Assembly: GCA_039707465.1 (NCBI GenBank)
Contig: CM077651.1
Coordinates: forward strand, 21,449,019-21,513,018
DNA length: 64,000 nucleotides
DNA from: Rhabdophis nuchalis
Taxonomy: Eukaryota; Chordata; Lepidosauria; Squamata; Natricidae
Direction of reading: 5' to 3'
Shown here: positions 1 to 11,020 of the stretch, piece after piece
Position numbering within the stretch: position 1 is the stretch's first letter
Layout: every line of letters begins with the position of its first letter
Notes under the pieces: generated by a model
What the model was told of the DNA's origin: nothing
The model's database searches: none
The model's input: only the letters and a program-made list of their open reading frames with translations
Position numbers and translations under genes: made by a program

Positions 1-161
1 TGCTATGCGGGTGTAGTGTGCCTTTTGGCATAAATACAGCTACAGAGCATGGGCAGGCGGGCGGGTGAGCCAAACAAGCCACCATACCGGTACGCTCTCA
101 GCTGCTACAGGCCACTACCACTACGGCCCTACCGGTCAGGACCAGCAGCAACCCACCACTG
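1..161. mobile_element. hAT non-autonomous element, right end only
   Basis: The window opens inside a short hAT-like element. Its right terminus reads AGCAACCCACCACTG, the complement of the CAGTGGTGGG-type terminus seen on other copies here. The left end lies outside the window, so the TSD cannot be tested; the right flank is GAATGAAT. Confidence 0.55.
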
Positions 162-162
162 G

Positions 163-275
163 AATGAATGGAATTCCCCACCCTCCAGTCAGAGCTGAAG
201 AAGCTTCTTGGATGAGAAGCAAAATGTCTTCAAAGAAAAACCAGAAAGTCCAGTTGCCTCTTGAATAAAAGATTC
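163..275 (+). mobile_element. Penelope-like terminal repeat with hammerhead-like core
   Basis: The block from about 178 to 266 also occurs at 56296-56520, there as an inverted pair. It contains CTGAAGA, a 6-bp stem (GCTTCT / AGAAGC) around a short loop, then AAAATGTC. This resembles a decayed hammerhead ribozyme core (CUGANGA, stem II, GAAA, cleavage side). Hammerhead motifs are known in the terminal repeats of Penelope-like retroelements; assignment to that class is inference. No reverse transcriptase remains here. Confidence 0.5.
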
Positions 276-382
276 AAGTAAAAGATTCCTATACTGATTG
301 GTCGAGATGGCCTATAACTTCTACCAGAGACCATCTAGACAGAAAGCCATGAGTTCCGTTGTGTGATTTTTTAAAATATGTG

Positions 383-432
383 TGTTAGTTTTATGAGCTG
401 ATTTATTTATTGATCAGCTCATAAAACTAACA
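383..432. repeat. Perfect 20-bp inverted repeat (hairpin)
   Basis: The arm TGTTAGTTTTATGAGCTGAT at 383-402 is followed by a 10-nt loop and its exact reverse complement at 413-432. It could be a small foldback element or a snap-back duplication. No TSD is obvious. Confidence 0.8.
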
Positions 433-1568
433 TATATATATTTATATAAAATTATGAATCATTCAAGAGTCTGTTAGTCAGCATAGAACGATCAGCATAG
501 AAAGCAATAAATAAAAACCCTGTTATTCTCATTCATTTCCTTCTACCATTACCGATGAGATGGGAGGGGGGTTTTCTGGCCAAGCACTGTATCAGCACTT
601 GTTAGGTTGTCAAATGAATTAGGTTAGCATTCTACCTATTTGGCCTAACAGGGCTTCCTGGATATTGAAACTGCAGCTGCTCTTCTCAACTTCTATTGAT
701 CCAGATGCATCCTGACAGTTGGCCATATGCTTAATCTGGCACAGTCAGCAGGAGTCTCTTCTTTCAGAAACATCTGGAGATACACCAAAGTTTAGCAAGA
801 GACCTTGGGGCAACTTGGTTTGCTAAAGCACACATAATTTTACATACAAAATTGAAAGAGATTTCAAGGATGTCCAATATACGTATTTCTATTTAAAGTG
901 CGAATTCTGGATTATCCAGAGATTCTATGTTGGACTCCCCAGAATAGGTTTAGGGGATAAACCTAAATTATTTAGGTTTTGCAAAGCTTTTATGGGACCA
1001 GAGCTACAAGTTTCACTAATAATGTTAATAGTTATAGTTAACAGCAACTTTTTAGCTGCAGCGCAAAAATGAAGAATCAGATATTTCCATCTTATTTTAA
1101 AAATAAAAAGTGTTTTTCCTTGTTGCAACCAATGACAAGAAGTTATCTTTCTATCTATTAACATCTCTCCAAACCCTGATTTAAACTCTGAAATAAGGAC
1201 TTTCGTGGCTGTACATATCATGGGTAGGTCTTGTACTATTAAAGCCCTTCCTTTTGCAGAGTTTTAGAGCACAAGGTTTGTTGATGGCTTGCCATTGGTT
1301 GGAATTCTCGCCTTGTCATCTTCTCTACTCTGCCCATTCTCTAAAATGCTGATGTGCTACTTTGCCATTGTATCAAAGGGTAGTTGGGCAAAGGAAGGAA
1401 AGGGAGGGAGGAGGACTTCCTCCCAGCTGGTTAAGCTCACCAGGGAAACTTCTAGCAGGAGTAGGAATAGCAGCAAAGGCTAGCAAAGGCAGTACAAAAG
1501 TGCATCTCAGCATGTCAGACTTCATTGGTGGCTAAGGGGAAGACTCTTTGTGAAGGCCATTTCAAATA
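433..1568. other. Unassigned AT-rich sequence
   Basis: No gene, RNA or clear repeat is seen. There is a purine-rich patch near 1390-1430. The small open frames on both strands have no recognisable domain. Confidence 0.5.
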
Positions 1569-1985
1569 GCCATGATGGCACAGTAGCTAGAATGCAATAT
1601 TGCAAGCTAATTCTGCCTGCTGCCAGGAGTTCAATCCTGATAGGGCTGAAGTTGACTCAGCCTTCCATCCTTCCAAGGTCAGGAAAATGAGGGAATTGTT
1701 GGAAATAATAGGCTGGCATTGTAAACCACTCAGAGAGTATTGTAAAGCGGTGGCTCAGTGGCTAAGACACTGAGCTTGTCAATCAGAAAGGTCGGCAGTT
1801 CAATGGTTCAAATCCCTAGCACTGCAGAATGGAGTGAGCTCCCGTTACTTGTCCCAGCTTTTGCCAACCTAGCAGTTTGAAAGCACGTAAAAATGCAAGT
1901 AGAAAAAAATAGGAACCACCTCTGGTGGGAAGGTAACAGCACTCCCTGTACCTTCAGCATAAGTCTAAGTACTATTGCTATTGGT
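1569..1985 (+). mobile_element. tRNA-derived SINE with L2-like tail, interrupted by a second SINE
   Basis: The head (GATGGCACAGTAGCTAG, A-box-like), the body (GTTGACTCAGCCTTCCATCC) and the region TGTAAACCACT match four other copies in the window. The expected 3' tail, AAGTCTAAGTACTATTGC, appears only at 1961-1985, after about 210 bp of a different SINE. Confidence 0.8.
1749..1960 (+). mobile_element. Sauria-type SINE, lacking its 3' half
   Basis: It starts at GTGGCTCAGTGGCTAAG, has a B-box-like stretch (GGTTCAAATCCCTAG) and the diagnostic body TGGTGGGAAGGTAACAGC, then stops at CCTTCAGCAT. The usual Bov-B-like tail is missing. Element and host share GCGGTGGC at the left junction. Confidence 0.8.
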
Positions 1986-3399
1986 ATTATTTATCTTGAA
2001 GAAAGACTTGAAATTCAGTTAGAAGAAGCTCTAAGCTGAGTCATGCAAAGCCCAAGTTGTATTTAGTCTTAAAGTTCCAGAAAAAAGAAGGGATAATGTG
2101 ATCTCTTTTATGTATATGTTTTATTGCTTTTTCATTAGTAACAAAAGAGACAAAAATGGCCCTAATAGTGATGGAGGTACATACAATTATCAAACAGAAG
2201 ATTTTTAAAAGCCACATAAAAATGCTGTAAGAGAAAAGGGAAATAAATATGACAAAGGGAAAAAAACGTAATATAAAATATCATAACAATACCATTGTTA
2301 CTACTTACAATTTTATATTTACCAGTCAAATACAAATATTATTCAGATAGGCATATTTCTTTTATATTTATAAATTTAACCTACTATATTTTTTTATAAA
2401 TGTGTCCCATATTTCATTCGACTTGTTTATACAAAATCTACATCTATAGGCAATCCATTCATAAGTGACAAATGCAATCAGCTCTTCAATCTATTGAATA
2501 AATGATCCATATATTTATCTTTTCAATGCTGGAATATTGCTCTTTTAGGTATGGGAAAATCACAGAGCATCCAATAGTTTCTCTATTTCTGATATTCTTG
2601 TCTTACAGCTATAATTGACAGATTGAAAAAATAGTGAAAGGGGTTTTTTTTCATTTCAAAAGACCCCATTTAAAATTCAGCCCCCCCAAAAATGCTTTGA
2701 CAATTGGGACTCAAAAGAAAAGACTCTATAAGCAATATTTAGAATTTAGATTCGCATGTTAATTCTTTATCTTATTGGAGGATATATAATTGCTACCTTT
2801 AAAAAGATTCAAGTAGTCTGCCTCCAGATGGAAAATAATGCTCACATTGAACAAGAACAGTAAGTGACTTGAACAAAGTTGAATATAGAATTGGTGCTTC
2901 TAAAAGTCTTCCTTCATTTCCATGTTTAAGTGATTTTTAATTATTAACAAAGCCAAAAGCAACCATGCTGCATTTTATCCTTTCAAAAGATATTGGAATT
3001 TTCCACATGTTTGGACTGATGCAAAAAAAAATATTCCTTATTCTAAAGAAAGATTTGACTACCACCAACAAAAAATGTTTCATCCAGATGCTGATTCTGC
3101 ACAAAATAGATTGTTCCGTGCTCCAGTGAGTCATTTTAACCATAACTCTGAAAAATATGACTGCAGACAATGCTGCCCAGAGTCTCTTTTCCCATAGAGA
3201 GGGAATATCAGAGAAATATCACCAAGTAGAAATGTTCTAACCTATAACAATTTATGGGTTATTTTTCTTTTTTTAAAAATTGTTGTATCTGCATGGGAGG
3301 CAGAATTATCATTTCTATATTCAGGCCAAGGTTCAGATTAAAAGATTAGAAGAGTAAAGCATTTTGTACATGCCTGTGAATATTTCTAATAGTTGGGGG
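1986..3399. other. Unassigned AT-rich sequence
   Basis: Mostly low-GC sequence with A and T runs near 2260-2400 and 2640-2700. No coding region or repeat family was recognised. Confidence 0.5.
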
Positions 3400-3657
3400 C
3401 AAGGGTGGGCTTCTGTTGAACCTCCAGAAGGGCAAAAATGGCCTTCCAGGCTCTGGAGGCCCTATGGAGTCCAGAAACGGGCCCATTTCCAGCCTTCCTG
3501 CATCTAAAACGGGCCACATGGGGACTCCTGGGAGGGTCGGGGGAGGGTGGGAGGGGCCAGCCAGGGGTGGGATTGGGAGGGGGGGTTCTCCGAACTGCAC
3601 AGAATCTTAGCTAGAGGTTCTCCTGAACCCCTGCAAACCCCCAGCAGCCAATCCCTG
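3400..3657. mobile_element. Probable hAT non-autonomous element
   Basis: The left end CAAGGGTGGGCTTCTG resembles the CAGGGGTGGG hAT terminus used widely here, and the right end is CAGCAGCCAATCCCTG. The 8-bp flanks GTTGGGGG and GCTGGGGT agree at 6 of 8 positions. The interior is GC-rich, which gives spurious open frames on both strands. Confidence 0.5.
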
Positions 3658-4616
3658 GCTGGGGTGTGGGTGTCTAATCTGAATAGTGAGTATGTATTCT
3701 ACCTAAAACAGGAATGAGATTCCACCCCCTTCCAGGAGATACAATATAGAAAAAAGCAAAATCCAGCACCTAGTTTACTACTTCCTACTAGAGTGTATTT
3801 GCTTTATGCTTCTCTGCCCGGGAAGAAAGGTAGATTGAAATGACCTCAGATTATTAAACATGGCAAACCAGTAGACAAAGTGATAGGCAAAGAAGAAGCA
3901 AGGAAACTATACAAGTTTCTGACTACATCATATGCACTGAAGACTCGGTTCTATTCGATTTGGATCACCAATGCACTGACTTTGGCATTCACTAGATATA
4001 TGGCCTTCAGACCTCTTAGTAATGGCCAATGCAAGATGGAATTTATGAAGATCTCTGGCCATTGAGTAAATTACACTTCAATCAAGTATATATTCATTTA
4101 GAAATGAATTTCAGCATAGGAGAGTAGCTTTTGTGGCTTATCCAAACTCTAAACTAGGAATTTTAAACTCTAAAAGAAGGTTTCTATACTTGGGATACAA
4201 CTATATTACAGAAGAGAGGGAAAATAGATATTGTTTGGGAAGAAAAATAGAGCCTATCCTCCAGAGATAAAGGATAGACAGAGACAGACAGTGATAGTCA
4301 TTATGTGGTATGCTTGTTGTTGATGTTGTTGTTGATGTTGTTATTATTATTATTAAATTTGATTCACAGTCTGGGACTGGTAACACTGAACAGTTCAAGT
4401 CCTAAACAAGGACCTAAGAGCTGTTAAAGTAGTGTCTGAATATATAGACAATTTTTTGTGACAGATCCAGTGTCGTTAAGCCAATTGTGCCAACGTTTTG
4501 CCTGAGTAGATAAATGTGATTATAGAAATTTCTATGCTTCCATTTTTGGGATCTTGTCACAAAATGCACAATTCCTTATGTAACAAAAACAATGTAACTG
4601 TGAATTGAGATAAAAG
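3658..4616. other. Unassigned sequence with a small trinucleotide repeat
   Basis: Contains a (TTG)n/(ATT)n low-complexity stretch at about 4313-4352. Nothing else was recognised. Confidence 0.5.
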
Positions 4617-4815
4617 TCATTCCTGTCATTCCTGACACTCATCTCCATTTCAAAGCCGAAGAGCCAGCGCTGTCCGAAGATGTATCTGTGGTCATGTGGT
4701 CAGCATGACCGAACACCGAAGGCGCACGGAATGCTGTTACCTTCCCACCAAATAGGTGCTCCCTATTTTTTCTACTTGCATTTTTTACATTCTTTTGAAC
4801 TACTAGGATGGCAGA
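4617..4815 (-). mobile_element. Sauria-type SINE, 5' part (its tRNA head) missing
   Basis: The reverse complement carries the core of the family: the CTCTTCGGCTTTGAAATG motif, the hAT-independent TGACCACA region and the GGGAAGGTAACAGC motif. Similarity fades before the tRNA-like head. Confidence 0.8.
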
Positions 4816-6380
4816 AAACTGAATTACGATATCATTTTTTTCCTGTTGCTATCAAATTTTCTATAAACTTTGAAAATCTGAAGAGAAAAATCAGACTTTG
4901 CTTTTCGGGAAGAACTTACGTATGAACGAACCTATAAAAATTATTAACTTTTATACATTCCCTTTCATTCTTAATGAATCCCCTTTTTATTTTTTCTGGC
5001 ACTCAAAAGAAATCTTATTCCTATATTAGGAATAAGTAATGAAATACCATCATAGAGATTCTGCTCCCTTTGAAGCCTGATTATTGTCAGCATTGAGTTC
5101 CTTGCTACTTGCTGATACCGCCATGAAATTTCAGTTGATACAAGTCAGCCTGCAGCCAATTAGATCACATCTCTGGGTTTCTCTGCAGTTCTCAAGTCTC
5201 TTAGACATTCAATTAAGAAGCAAAAATTAAATGAGAAAGAAAAGCAGAGTTTTAGGCAAATGAGTGACACTAGAAAGAAGTAATCTGGGACTCTAATAGT
5301 AGGGTCTCCTTAGAAAACTGGAATTAATTTGAGTCTTATATGCTGCGTATAGCTTACAATTGTGCAATATATATGTGCAACAGCTACAGTACAGATAATC
5401 ACATCTTCAAACATTTTATAGATGTAAATTGAAGCACAGATGTAAAACATTTAATATTCTATCAACATTTACTGCTCAATTTCTTCCATTCTCATCGCCA
5501 GAGAAGTTGAAGAAATGGATTTCTTATCAAGCAAAATGAAGTAATCCACTAAAATAAACTCCATCACAGTACAAATACTGTAGCTAGGCAATTCACACAC
5601 ACACATTCACACACACACACACACTCTACCATCCATCTTCAAATATTTCTTGGTTCAGAAATTATATACATAAACTTATATGCAACTAAAACTTCAACTG
5701 AATGCAACGTCGATTATACCCAGATGTGCCTTAAATCTGCATTTATATTATTTGCCTCAGTTGACATCATTTGCATAATGATGATGTAAATTACAGAAAT
5801 GATGTTAATGTATGTAAATAGTCTGAACTACTTTGGGTACATCTAAAGTACATCTAAAATACATCCATTTTAAGTTAATATCTCGAAGAATTATTTTTAT
5901 CTCACTATATCCAAGCCCACTAAGTGGGAGTCTTTTAAATCAAGGCTGTATTGTATTTGGAGAAGTTATGGGCCAAAATAAATGCAATAGCAAACCATTG
6001 GTTGGCTTATTGACTGTCATAACACCACCACCCCCCACACACACACACATACAAAATCAGATTGGATTCCAGCTGAATCCAACGTATCTGACAATAATGA
6101 TGAGATGGGTTGGTAGGAGTTGAAATAATAACAACACCATTGAACAACAGCATTTGCTGGATTTTAAAATTTTAAAAGTTCATTTTAAAATTGAACTTAC
6201 TTTTCATTTTCATAATCATCAGTGGCAGGGCTGTATGTTGGAGAGAAAGGGCAACTCTCTCACATCCAGTAAAACCGAAGAGCAACTTGATCTTGTTTAA
6301 GTCACATACATCACACCACAAAAGTTGGCAGAATGAACTATTGTTATTCCATCTGGTGTAATTTATGTTGTGGTTCATGA
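4816..6380. other. Unassigned AT-rich sequence
   Basis: No gene seen. It holds a (CA)n tract at 5593-5625 and a shorter one at about 6035-6050. Confidence 0.5.
5593..5625. repeat. (CA)n microsatellite
   Basis: An imperfect CA dinucleotide run with one TTC interruption. Confidence 0.9.
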
Positions 6381-6910
6381 TAAATCATCCAATCAATCAG
6401 AATAGAGCTGGAAGGCACCTTGGAGGTCTTCTAGTCCAACCCCCAGCTCAAGCAGGAGATCCTATACCATTTCAGGCAAATAACTGTCCAGTCTCTTCTT
6501 AAAAGTCTCCCGTGATGAGGCACTCACAACTTTTAAAGGCAAGCTTTTTACTGTTAGGAAGTTTCTCCTTAATTCTAGGTTCCTAGAGACGAGGTGGTGC
6601 AGTGATTAGAGTGCAGTATTACAAGCTACTTCAGCTCACTGCTAGCTGCAGTTCAACAGTTCGATTTCAACCATCTCAAGGTTGACTCAGCCTTCCCTCC
6701 TTCCAAGGTGGGTTAAATGGGGACCCAGATTGTTGGAGGCAATTTGCTGACTCTGTAAACCACTTAGAGGGGACTGTAAAAGCACTGTGAAGAAGATATA
6801 TGTCTAAGTGCTATTGCTATTGCTTCTCTCCATAATTAGTTTCCATCCATTGTTTCTTGTATCACCTTCTGGTGCTTTGAAAAATAAGTTGACCCCCACT
6901 CTTCAACAAA
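6381..6910 (-). mobile_element. CR1 LINE 3' end, split by a SINE
   Basis: On the minus strand this holds the CR1 3' region: the GACCTCCAAGGTGCCTTCC-type tail and the end of ORF2. The motif TTAGTTTCCATCCATTG after the SINE continues the same consensus. The two halves are 6381-6586 and 6823-6910. Both are 5'-truncated debris without coding capacity. Confidence 0.8.
6588..6822 (+). mobile_element. tRNA-derived SINE with L2-like tail
   Basis: Complete-looking copy from GAGGTGGTGCAGTGATTAG to GTGCTATTGCTATTGC. It interrupts a CR1 fragment, so it is the younger of the two. Confidence 0.85.
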
Positions 6911-6939
6911 CTATGCAGTTTAACCATCATTCCGCTCAA

Positions 6940-7692
6940 GTAGAATAAAAATAAAAATAAATTAAAAAGCCTGGCAAGCAATATACAAGGCAGGTGTAAA
7001 AGCATATATAAGAATAAGTGAATAATAGGAAAAGAGATAATAAAACTGAAAAAAGAATCAATACATGGAACATATTACCACTTATGGTGGACCTGTAAGG
7101 AGACTAATTTTTTTTGGAAAAGGATCAAAAATTGGCTGGAGGCAATAACAGGAGTTAAAATAGAATGGAAACCGGAAGTTTTCCTATTAGGAATAGTGTC
7201 TGCGAAATATAAAAAAGAAATCCAGTATTTAATAATACATATAATTATGGCGGCAAAGATTGCTTTTGCCCAGAAATGGAAAAATAAACTAATTCCAAGC
7301 AAAGATGAAATAATAAGAAAGGTTATGGACTGTGCTGAAATGGACAAATTAACTAAAGAAATCCAGGGAAAAGAAGAATCAGAATTTTATCAGATATGGG
7401 ATAAATGGTATAGGTGGATGGAGGAAAAAACAAGAACTAATGAAGGAATACAGCAAAACCTAAAAATAGTAGTTATCAGTAAAATAAGAGGGTTTAGAAT
7501 GGTGAAATCCAAATGAAATATAACAGAAGGGGAAACAATACAAGATGAGCGGCTTCGATTAACAATTGCTATTAGAAAGAACAGAAAGTTCCTGTTCGTA
7601 GTGTATGGTGTAAATGTAGTGTATGTCTAAGTTTTGTGTGAGTGTATTTTATATGTTTGCAAAATAAAATTTATTTTTAAAATTAAAAAAAA
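6940..7692 (+). mobile_element. 5'-truncated L1 LINE with 3'UTR and poly(A)
   Basis: Comprises the ORF2 fragment, a roughly 170-bp 3'UTR with an AATAAA signal near 7663, and an A-rich tail to 7692. The 5' limit is uncertain. Its 3'UTR does not resemble that of the ORF1-only L1 at 9306-11291, so they are different L1 subfamilies. Confidence 0.75.
7022..7516 (+). pseudogene. L1 LINE ORF2 C-terminus (5'-truncated)
   Basis: An open frame without its own start codon encodes the far C-terminal part of an L1 ORF2 protein: HLWWTCKETNFFW, then FLLGIVSAKYKKE, then AAKIAFAQKWKNK and AEMDKLT...FYQIWDKWY. These match the cysteine/tryptophan-rich tail of L1 ORF2. Endonuclease and reverse transcriptase are missing, as usual for 5'-truncated L1 copies. 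The frame is uninterrupted for about 165 codons and ends at TGA 7514-7516, suggesting a fairly young copy. It cannot be mobile. Confidence 0.85.
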
Positions 7693-7716
7693 ATGAAAAA
7701 AGAAGGTAAAGGTTTA

Positions 7717-8035
7717 AAACTGTATCTGGCAGAAGATACATAACAATTAAAACTCGGACCACACGTCTTCGGAATAGCTTTTATCCCAGAGCTATAATTG
7801 CACTCAACAATGAACTAAAGGGCCATCATCAGTGAGCTGTTAGACAGAACTACTTGGTCTGTTGTGTGGATGCTTGGGTGGTTTAGTGGCGGGGGATTTT
7901 TTGGTGGGTGAGTAAGTGTTTAGGGATTGTCATGTGTGTTGGACCTGTTCTCTAGGTGTTAGGTGAATTTCGTTGTATGTGTATAATGTGTATATACATA
8001 CAATGACAATAAAGTAATTTCAATTTTTAAAAAAA
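7717..8035 (+). mobile_element. Non-LTR retrotransposon 3' end (L2-like)
   Basis: A short coding remnant reads KTRTTRLRNSFYPRAIIALN, a typical C-terminal block of L2/Rex-type LINE proteins. It is followed by a 3'UTR ending in ATACAATGACAATAAAG and an A-rich tail. It lies directly after the L1 poly(A). Confidence 0.65.
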
Positions 8036-8336
8036 GATAAAAATTGGCTGTGAGAGGGAGCTGTTAACAGTAGATGCTAACACTTTCTGTGGGCGAAATT
8101 CTTCAATTCTGCGTATTTTAATCAGCACCTTTTTTGCAATAGAAACTGGATTCACAGTGCTTGGCAATAGAAACAAATTAATGCATTCAGTATAGCAGAG
8201 TCGGCTACCTGAGACATGACTCCATCTTTACAAAATAAATAAAAAGATACATTTCTAATTTGGAGGAAATTTCCTTGCAGAAACTCAGGGAAAAGCCAGG
8301 TGGGATATGAGTTGGATAGCTTGATTGCACTGTAGC

Positions 8337-8599
8337 CAAGGGTGGGTATCTACTAGTTCAGGCGAATCGGTAGCTCTGAAGATCAGCTGGGAGAGAACTG
8401 ATTCACTCCCACTAGCAAGTTGCCCCACTCCTCTGCTTTACCTACCTCTATCTTCTCAGCTTAGTCACACGGTACAGTGGATCGCTGCACCTCAGCTGTT
8501 TTCCTTCCTAAGCACTTCCTTTCCAGAAGTTATGTCTTCTCTAAACTGTGCACACATGTGCAGCGAACCAGTTGCTAAACTGGTAGGATCCCACCTCTA
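8337..8599. mobile_element. hAT MITE with perfect 8-bp TSD
   Basis: Termini CAAGGGTGGGTATCTACTAG and GGATCCCACCTCTA form imperfect inverted repeats. The flanks are ACTGTAGC on both sides, a perfect 8-bp duplication typical of hAT. It is the same family as the copy at 26844-27135. No transposase. Confidence 0.85.
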
Positions 8600-9244
8600 A
8601 CTGTAGCTATAAAATTCTGAACCTCATTTATTTAGTAGTTCCTAAGCAGACTTGAGAAATCCAGGCTGAATATTATGAATATTAACTTAATTGAATAGAG
8701 TCCAACATTTAGTTAATTCTTCTAAATCATCTGAGATACCCACCCGTGTTCTCTTCATTAATGTTGCATATTAATTGCTCTTGACACAGAGTGTATGAAA
8801 AGACTTCTAGTCGGTAAATTACAGATATAACTTCTAGTAGAATCATCTTGTGTGGGCTTAAAATTCTTATTTTTGGAGTTTACTGATCAGGGAGGGAGGG
8901 TGGAGAGATAAGAATGGTTATCTAAGATACCCATGCTTTGTAATGGTAAAATACCGTAACTAAACACTCTTCTGCAACCAGGAATGTTAGGTGATTAACC
9001 CAAGGGGAAAATACTGAATTAAAAATTAGAAACTAGCTTCTGTGTAGTTAAGAGCTTTTACTTCATGGTGTTTTAACAATCTTTCTGTCCACTTCAAAAA
9101 ATAATCACTTACCTAACATTCTTGGGAAGGGCAACATTTGTTGTAGAATGCATTTTATGTACAAGTAGAATGCATTTTTGAAGAGAAGTGTAAAAGTAGG
9201 ATGGTATTCAAATGAATTTAGCCCCAGACATGTCTTAAAACTAT
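8600..9244. other. Unassigned sequence
   Basis: AT-rich, with no gene or repeat recognised. Confidence 0.5.
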
Positions 9245-9305
9245 GGATGTGGTGGCTCAATGGCTAAGATGCCGAGCTTGTCGATCAGAAAGGTGGGCAG
9301 TTTGG

Positions 9306-10171
9306 GAGCTTCCGGTTCCGGCTCCAGCGGCGACGGGCGAGCCTAGCGCTCGCTCGCCGCTTTGTTGCCTTTTCTGCCCCCCCACGGGGGCGAGACACTC
9401 CGGTTACCGGAGGTCTCCCGTAGGGTCGGCTCGGAGGGGACGTTCTTCCTCACGGCGGTGGGGAGAGCGCTCCCCTCCAGGACCTAGGTGAGGAGGAACA
9501 TGCTGCGGGGGGTTCTCCCTTTGCCAACGGCTGTCGGCGCCATTCACTTCAATGCAGAGGGCTGAGCGGAGAGATTGGAAGGTCTGCCGAGGCTTCAGCT
9601 GCGAGGGAGAGTGAGTTTAAAAAAGACTTTTTTTTCCTTGCTCCCAGCCAGGCTGAACGGACTGGGAGGGGGGTGTTTGTTTTAAAAAAAAACCCCTCGG
9701 ACTTAAGCGGCACTTTAAAATGGCTTCTCTGGAAGAGAAAGCGGAAATCTTAAATCCGGACTGTCTCTAACAAGGGAAAGTGGTATGCGGCTACTTGCAA
9801 CATTGTTTCTAGGTCTGGCTGGTTAAAAAAAAAATTATTTTTCTACTCTCTCCTCTGGGCTCTGAGATGGGCGGTGGAAGGTGGCTTTTCTTTGTCCCTG
9901 CCTGATTATTTCAACTATGGAAAATTTCCAGCGTCTCTCTACAATTGGGACTCTCTCTGGATATTGATGAAGAATTTTTCTCTTGCTGGATTTGTGATTT
10001 CCTTTCTGGAGTACCTTCGTTATTATAACTATTGAGTTGGAAAATTGTCTCTCTCTTGGTTCCTGAATTTTACAACGTTTCAACCTTGATCAGAACTTTT
10101 GGCTCCCGGTTAGTCTCACCAACCCCACCCTGAAAACGCCATTTTGGTGGCATTGACTTTAACAGTTAATC
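9306..10171 (+). promoter_or_regulatory. GC/CpG-rich 5'UTR of the ORF1-only L1
   Basis: The first ~240 bp (9306-9545) are strikingly CpG-dense against the AT-rich surroundings, and the rest is pyrimidine-rich. LINE-1 5'UTRs carry the internal promoter, so this is where transcription would start. A donor-like CTAGGTGAGG lies at about 9483-9492. The context of the ORF start (A at -3, G at +4) is a good eukaryotic initiation site. Confidence 0.6.
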
Positions 10172-11020
10172 ATGGCTCAAGAAACAGCATTGGCAAGTTT
10201 AGAACAACGGATGGCTTCTCTTGAAACTGTTATACAAACTTTGGTAAAAGAAATTCAGGCCCAGAGGACAGAAAACATCAATTTCAAGAAGGAGCTATTG
10301 GACACACGGAAGCAAGTGCTGGAAAACACACAGAAGACTGAAGAATTGGAAGGGGGATTGGTGGGGGTTAAGGGAGAGATTAAAAATGTTATTAAAGAGG
10401 TTGGGGAAACAAATGGGCATGTGTCTAGGATACATATGGAAAGAATGACATATTTTTTGAGATTTCAGAACGTTCTTGAGGAATCTGGTGAATGCCTCCC
10501 TGATCTTATGAGCACAATTTTAGCAGACTATTTACAAAAACCTAAAGATGAGATCAGGGGGGACATTGACCTAGCCTACAGAATTAACTCAGCATATGCC
10601 AGGATAAATGAAGTGCCTAGAGAGATACATGTGAAATTTGTTAGAAGGTCAACCAGAGAGGAAATCCTGAAAGTGCAGAGAGGTAGTCCATTAATCTACC
10701 AACAAAAAGAGGTTGCTATCTTGAAGCAGATCCCTAGAAAGATTCGAGAAGCAAGGAGGAAATTTTCCTTCTTGTCTATAATTTTATTTGATCATGGGAT
10801 TTGGTTCAAGTGGGTGACACCCGAAGGGATGGTGGTGTTCTGGGAAGGAGGAAGAGTGAGGATTAAAACAGTTGTTGAGGCGGAAGCCTTTCTTAAAAAA
10901 CATTCCTCTGCCCTGGGGGAAGATCCAGGGGGGACGGAGGGGGCCGTGGCCCTGCCCGCTGGGGGCCAGGGAGGAGAAAAAGAAGATACAATAGCCAAGA
11001 GACTTAGATCGAAAAAATAA
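10172..11020 (+). CDS. L1-type ORF1 protein (ORF1p), 282 aa
   Basis: Predicted RNA-binding, trimerising nucleic-acid chaperone of a LINE-1-type element. Residues about 5-90 are heptad-rich and lysine/glutamate-rich, consistent with a coiled coil. Residues 91-170 fit the ORF1p RRM, with a core strand YFLRFQNV (94-101) and PREIHVKFV (149-157). Residues 172-243 fit the C-terminal domain, with YQQKEVAIL, RKIREARRKF and the WFKWVTPEGM...FWEGG block, closing on VEAEAFLKK. A Gly/Ala-rich linker and basic end (KRLRSKK) follow. The length is near that of other vertebrate ORF1 proteins. The start was chosen as the first ATG, with a strong initiation context, at the head of the coiled coil. There are no stops or frameshifts. 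No ORF2 follows. Family assignment rests on domain order and motifs; whether it is expressed cannot be seen. Confidence 0.9.
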   Translation: MAQETALASLEQRMASLETVIQTLVKEIQAQRTENINFKKELLDTRKQVLENTQKTEELEGGLVGVKGEIKNVIKEVGETNGHVSRIHMERMTYFLRFQNVLEESGECLPDLMSTILADYLQKPKDEIRGDIDLAYRINSAYARINEVPREIHVKFVRRSTREEILKVQRGSPLIYQQKEVAILKQIPRKIREARRKFSFLSIILFDHGIWFKWVTPEGMVVFWEGGRVRIKTVVEAEAFLKKHSSALGEDPGGTEGAVALPAGGQGGEKEDTIAKRLRSKK

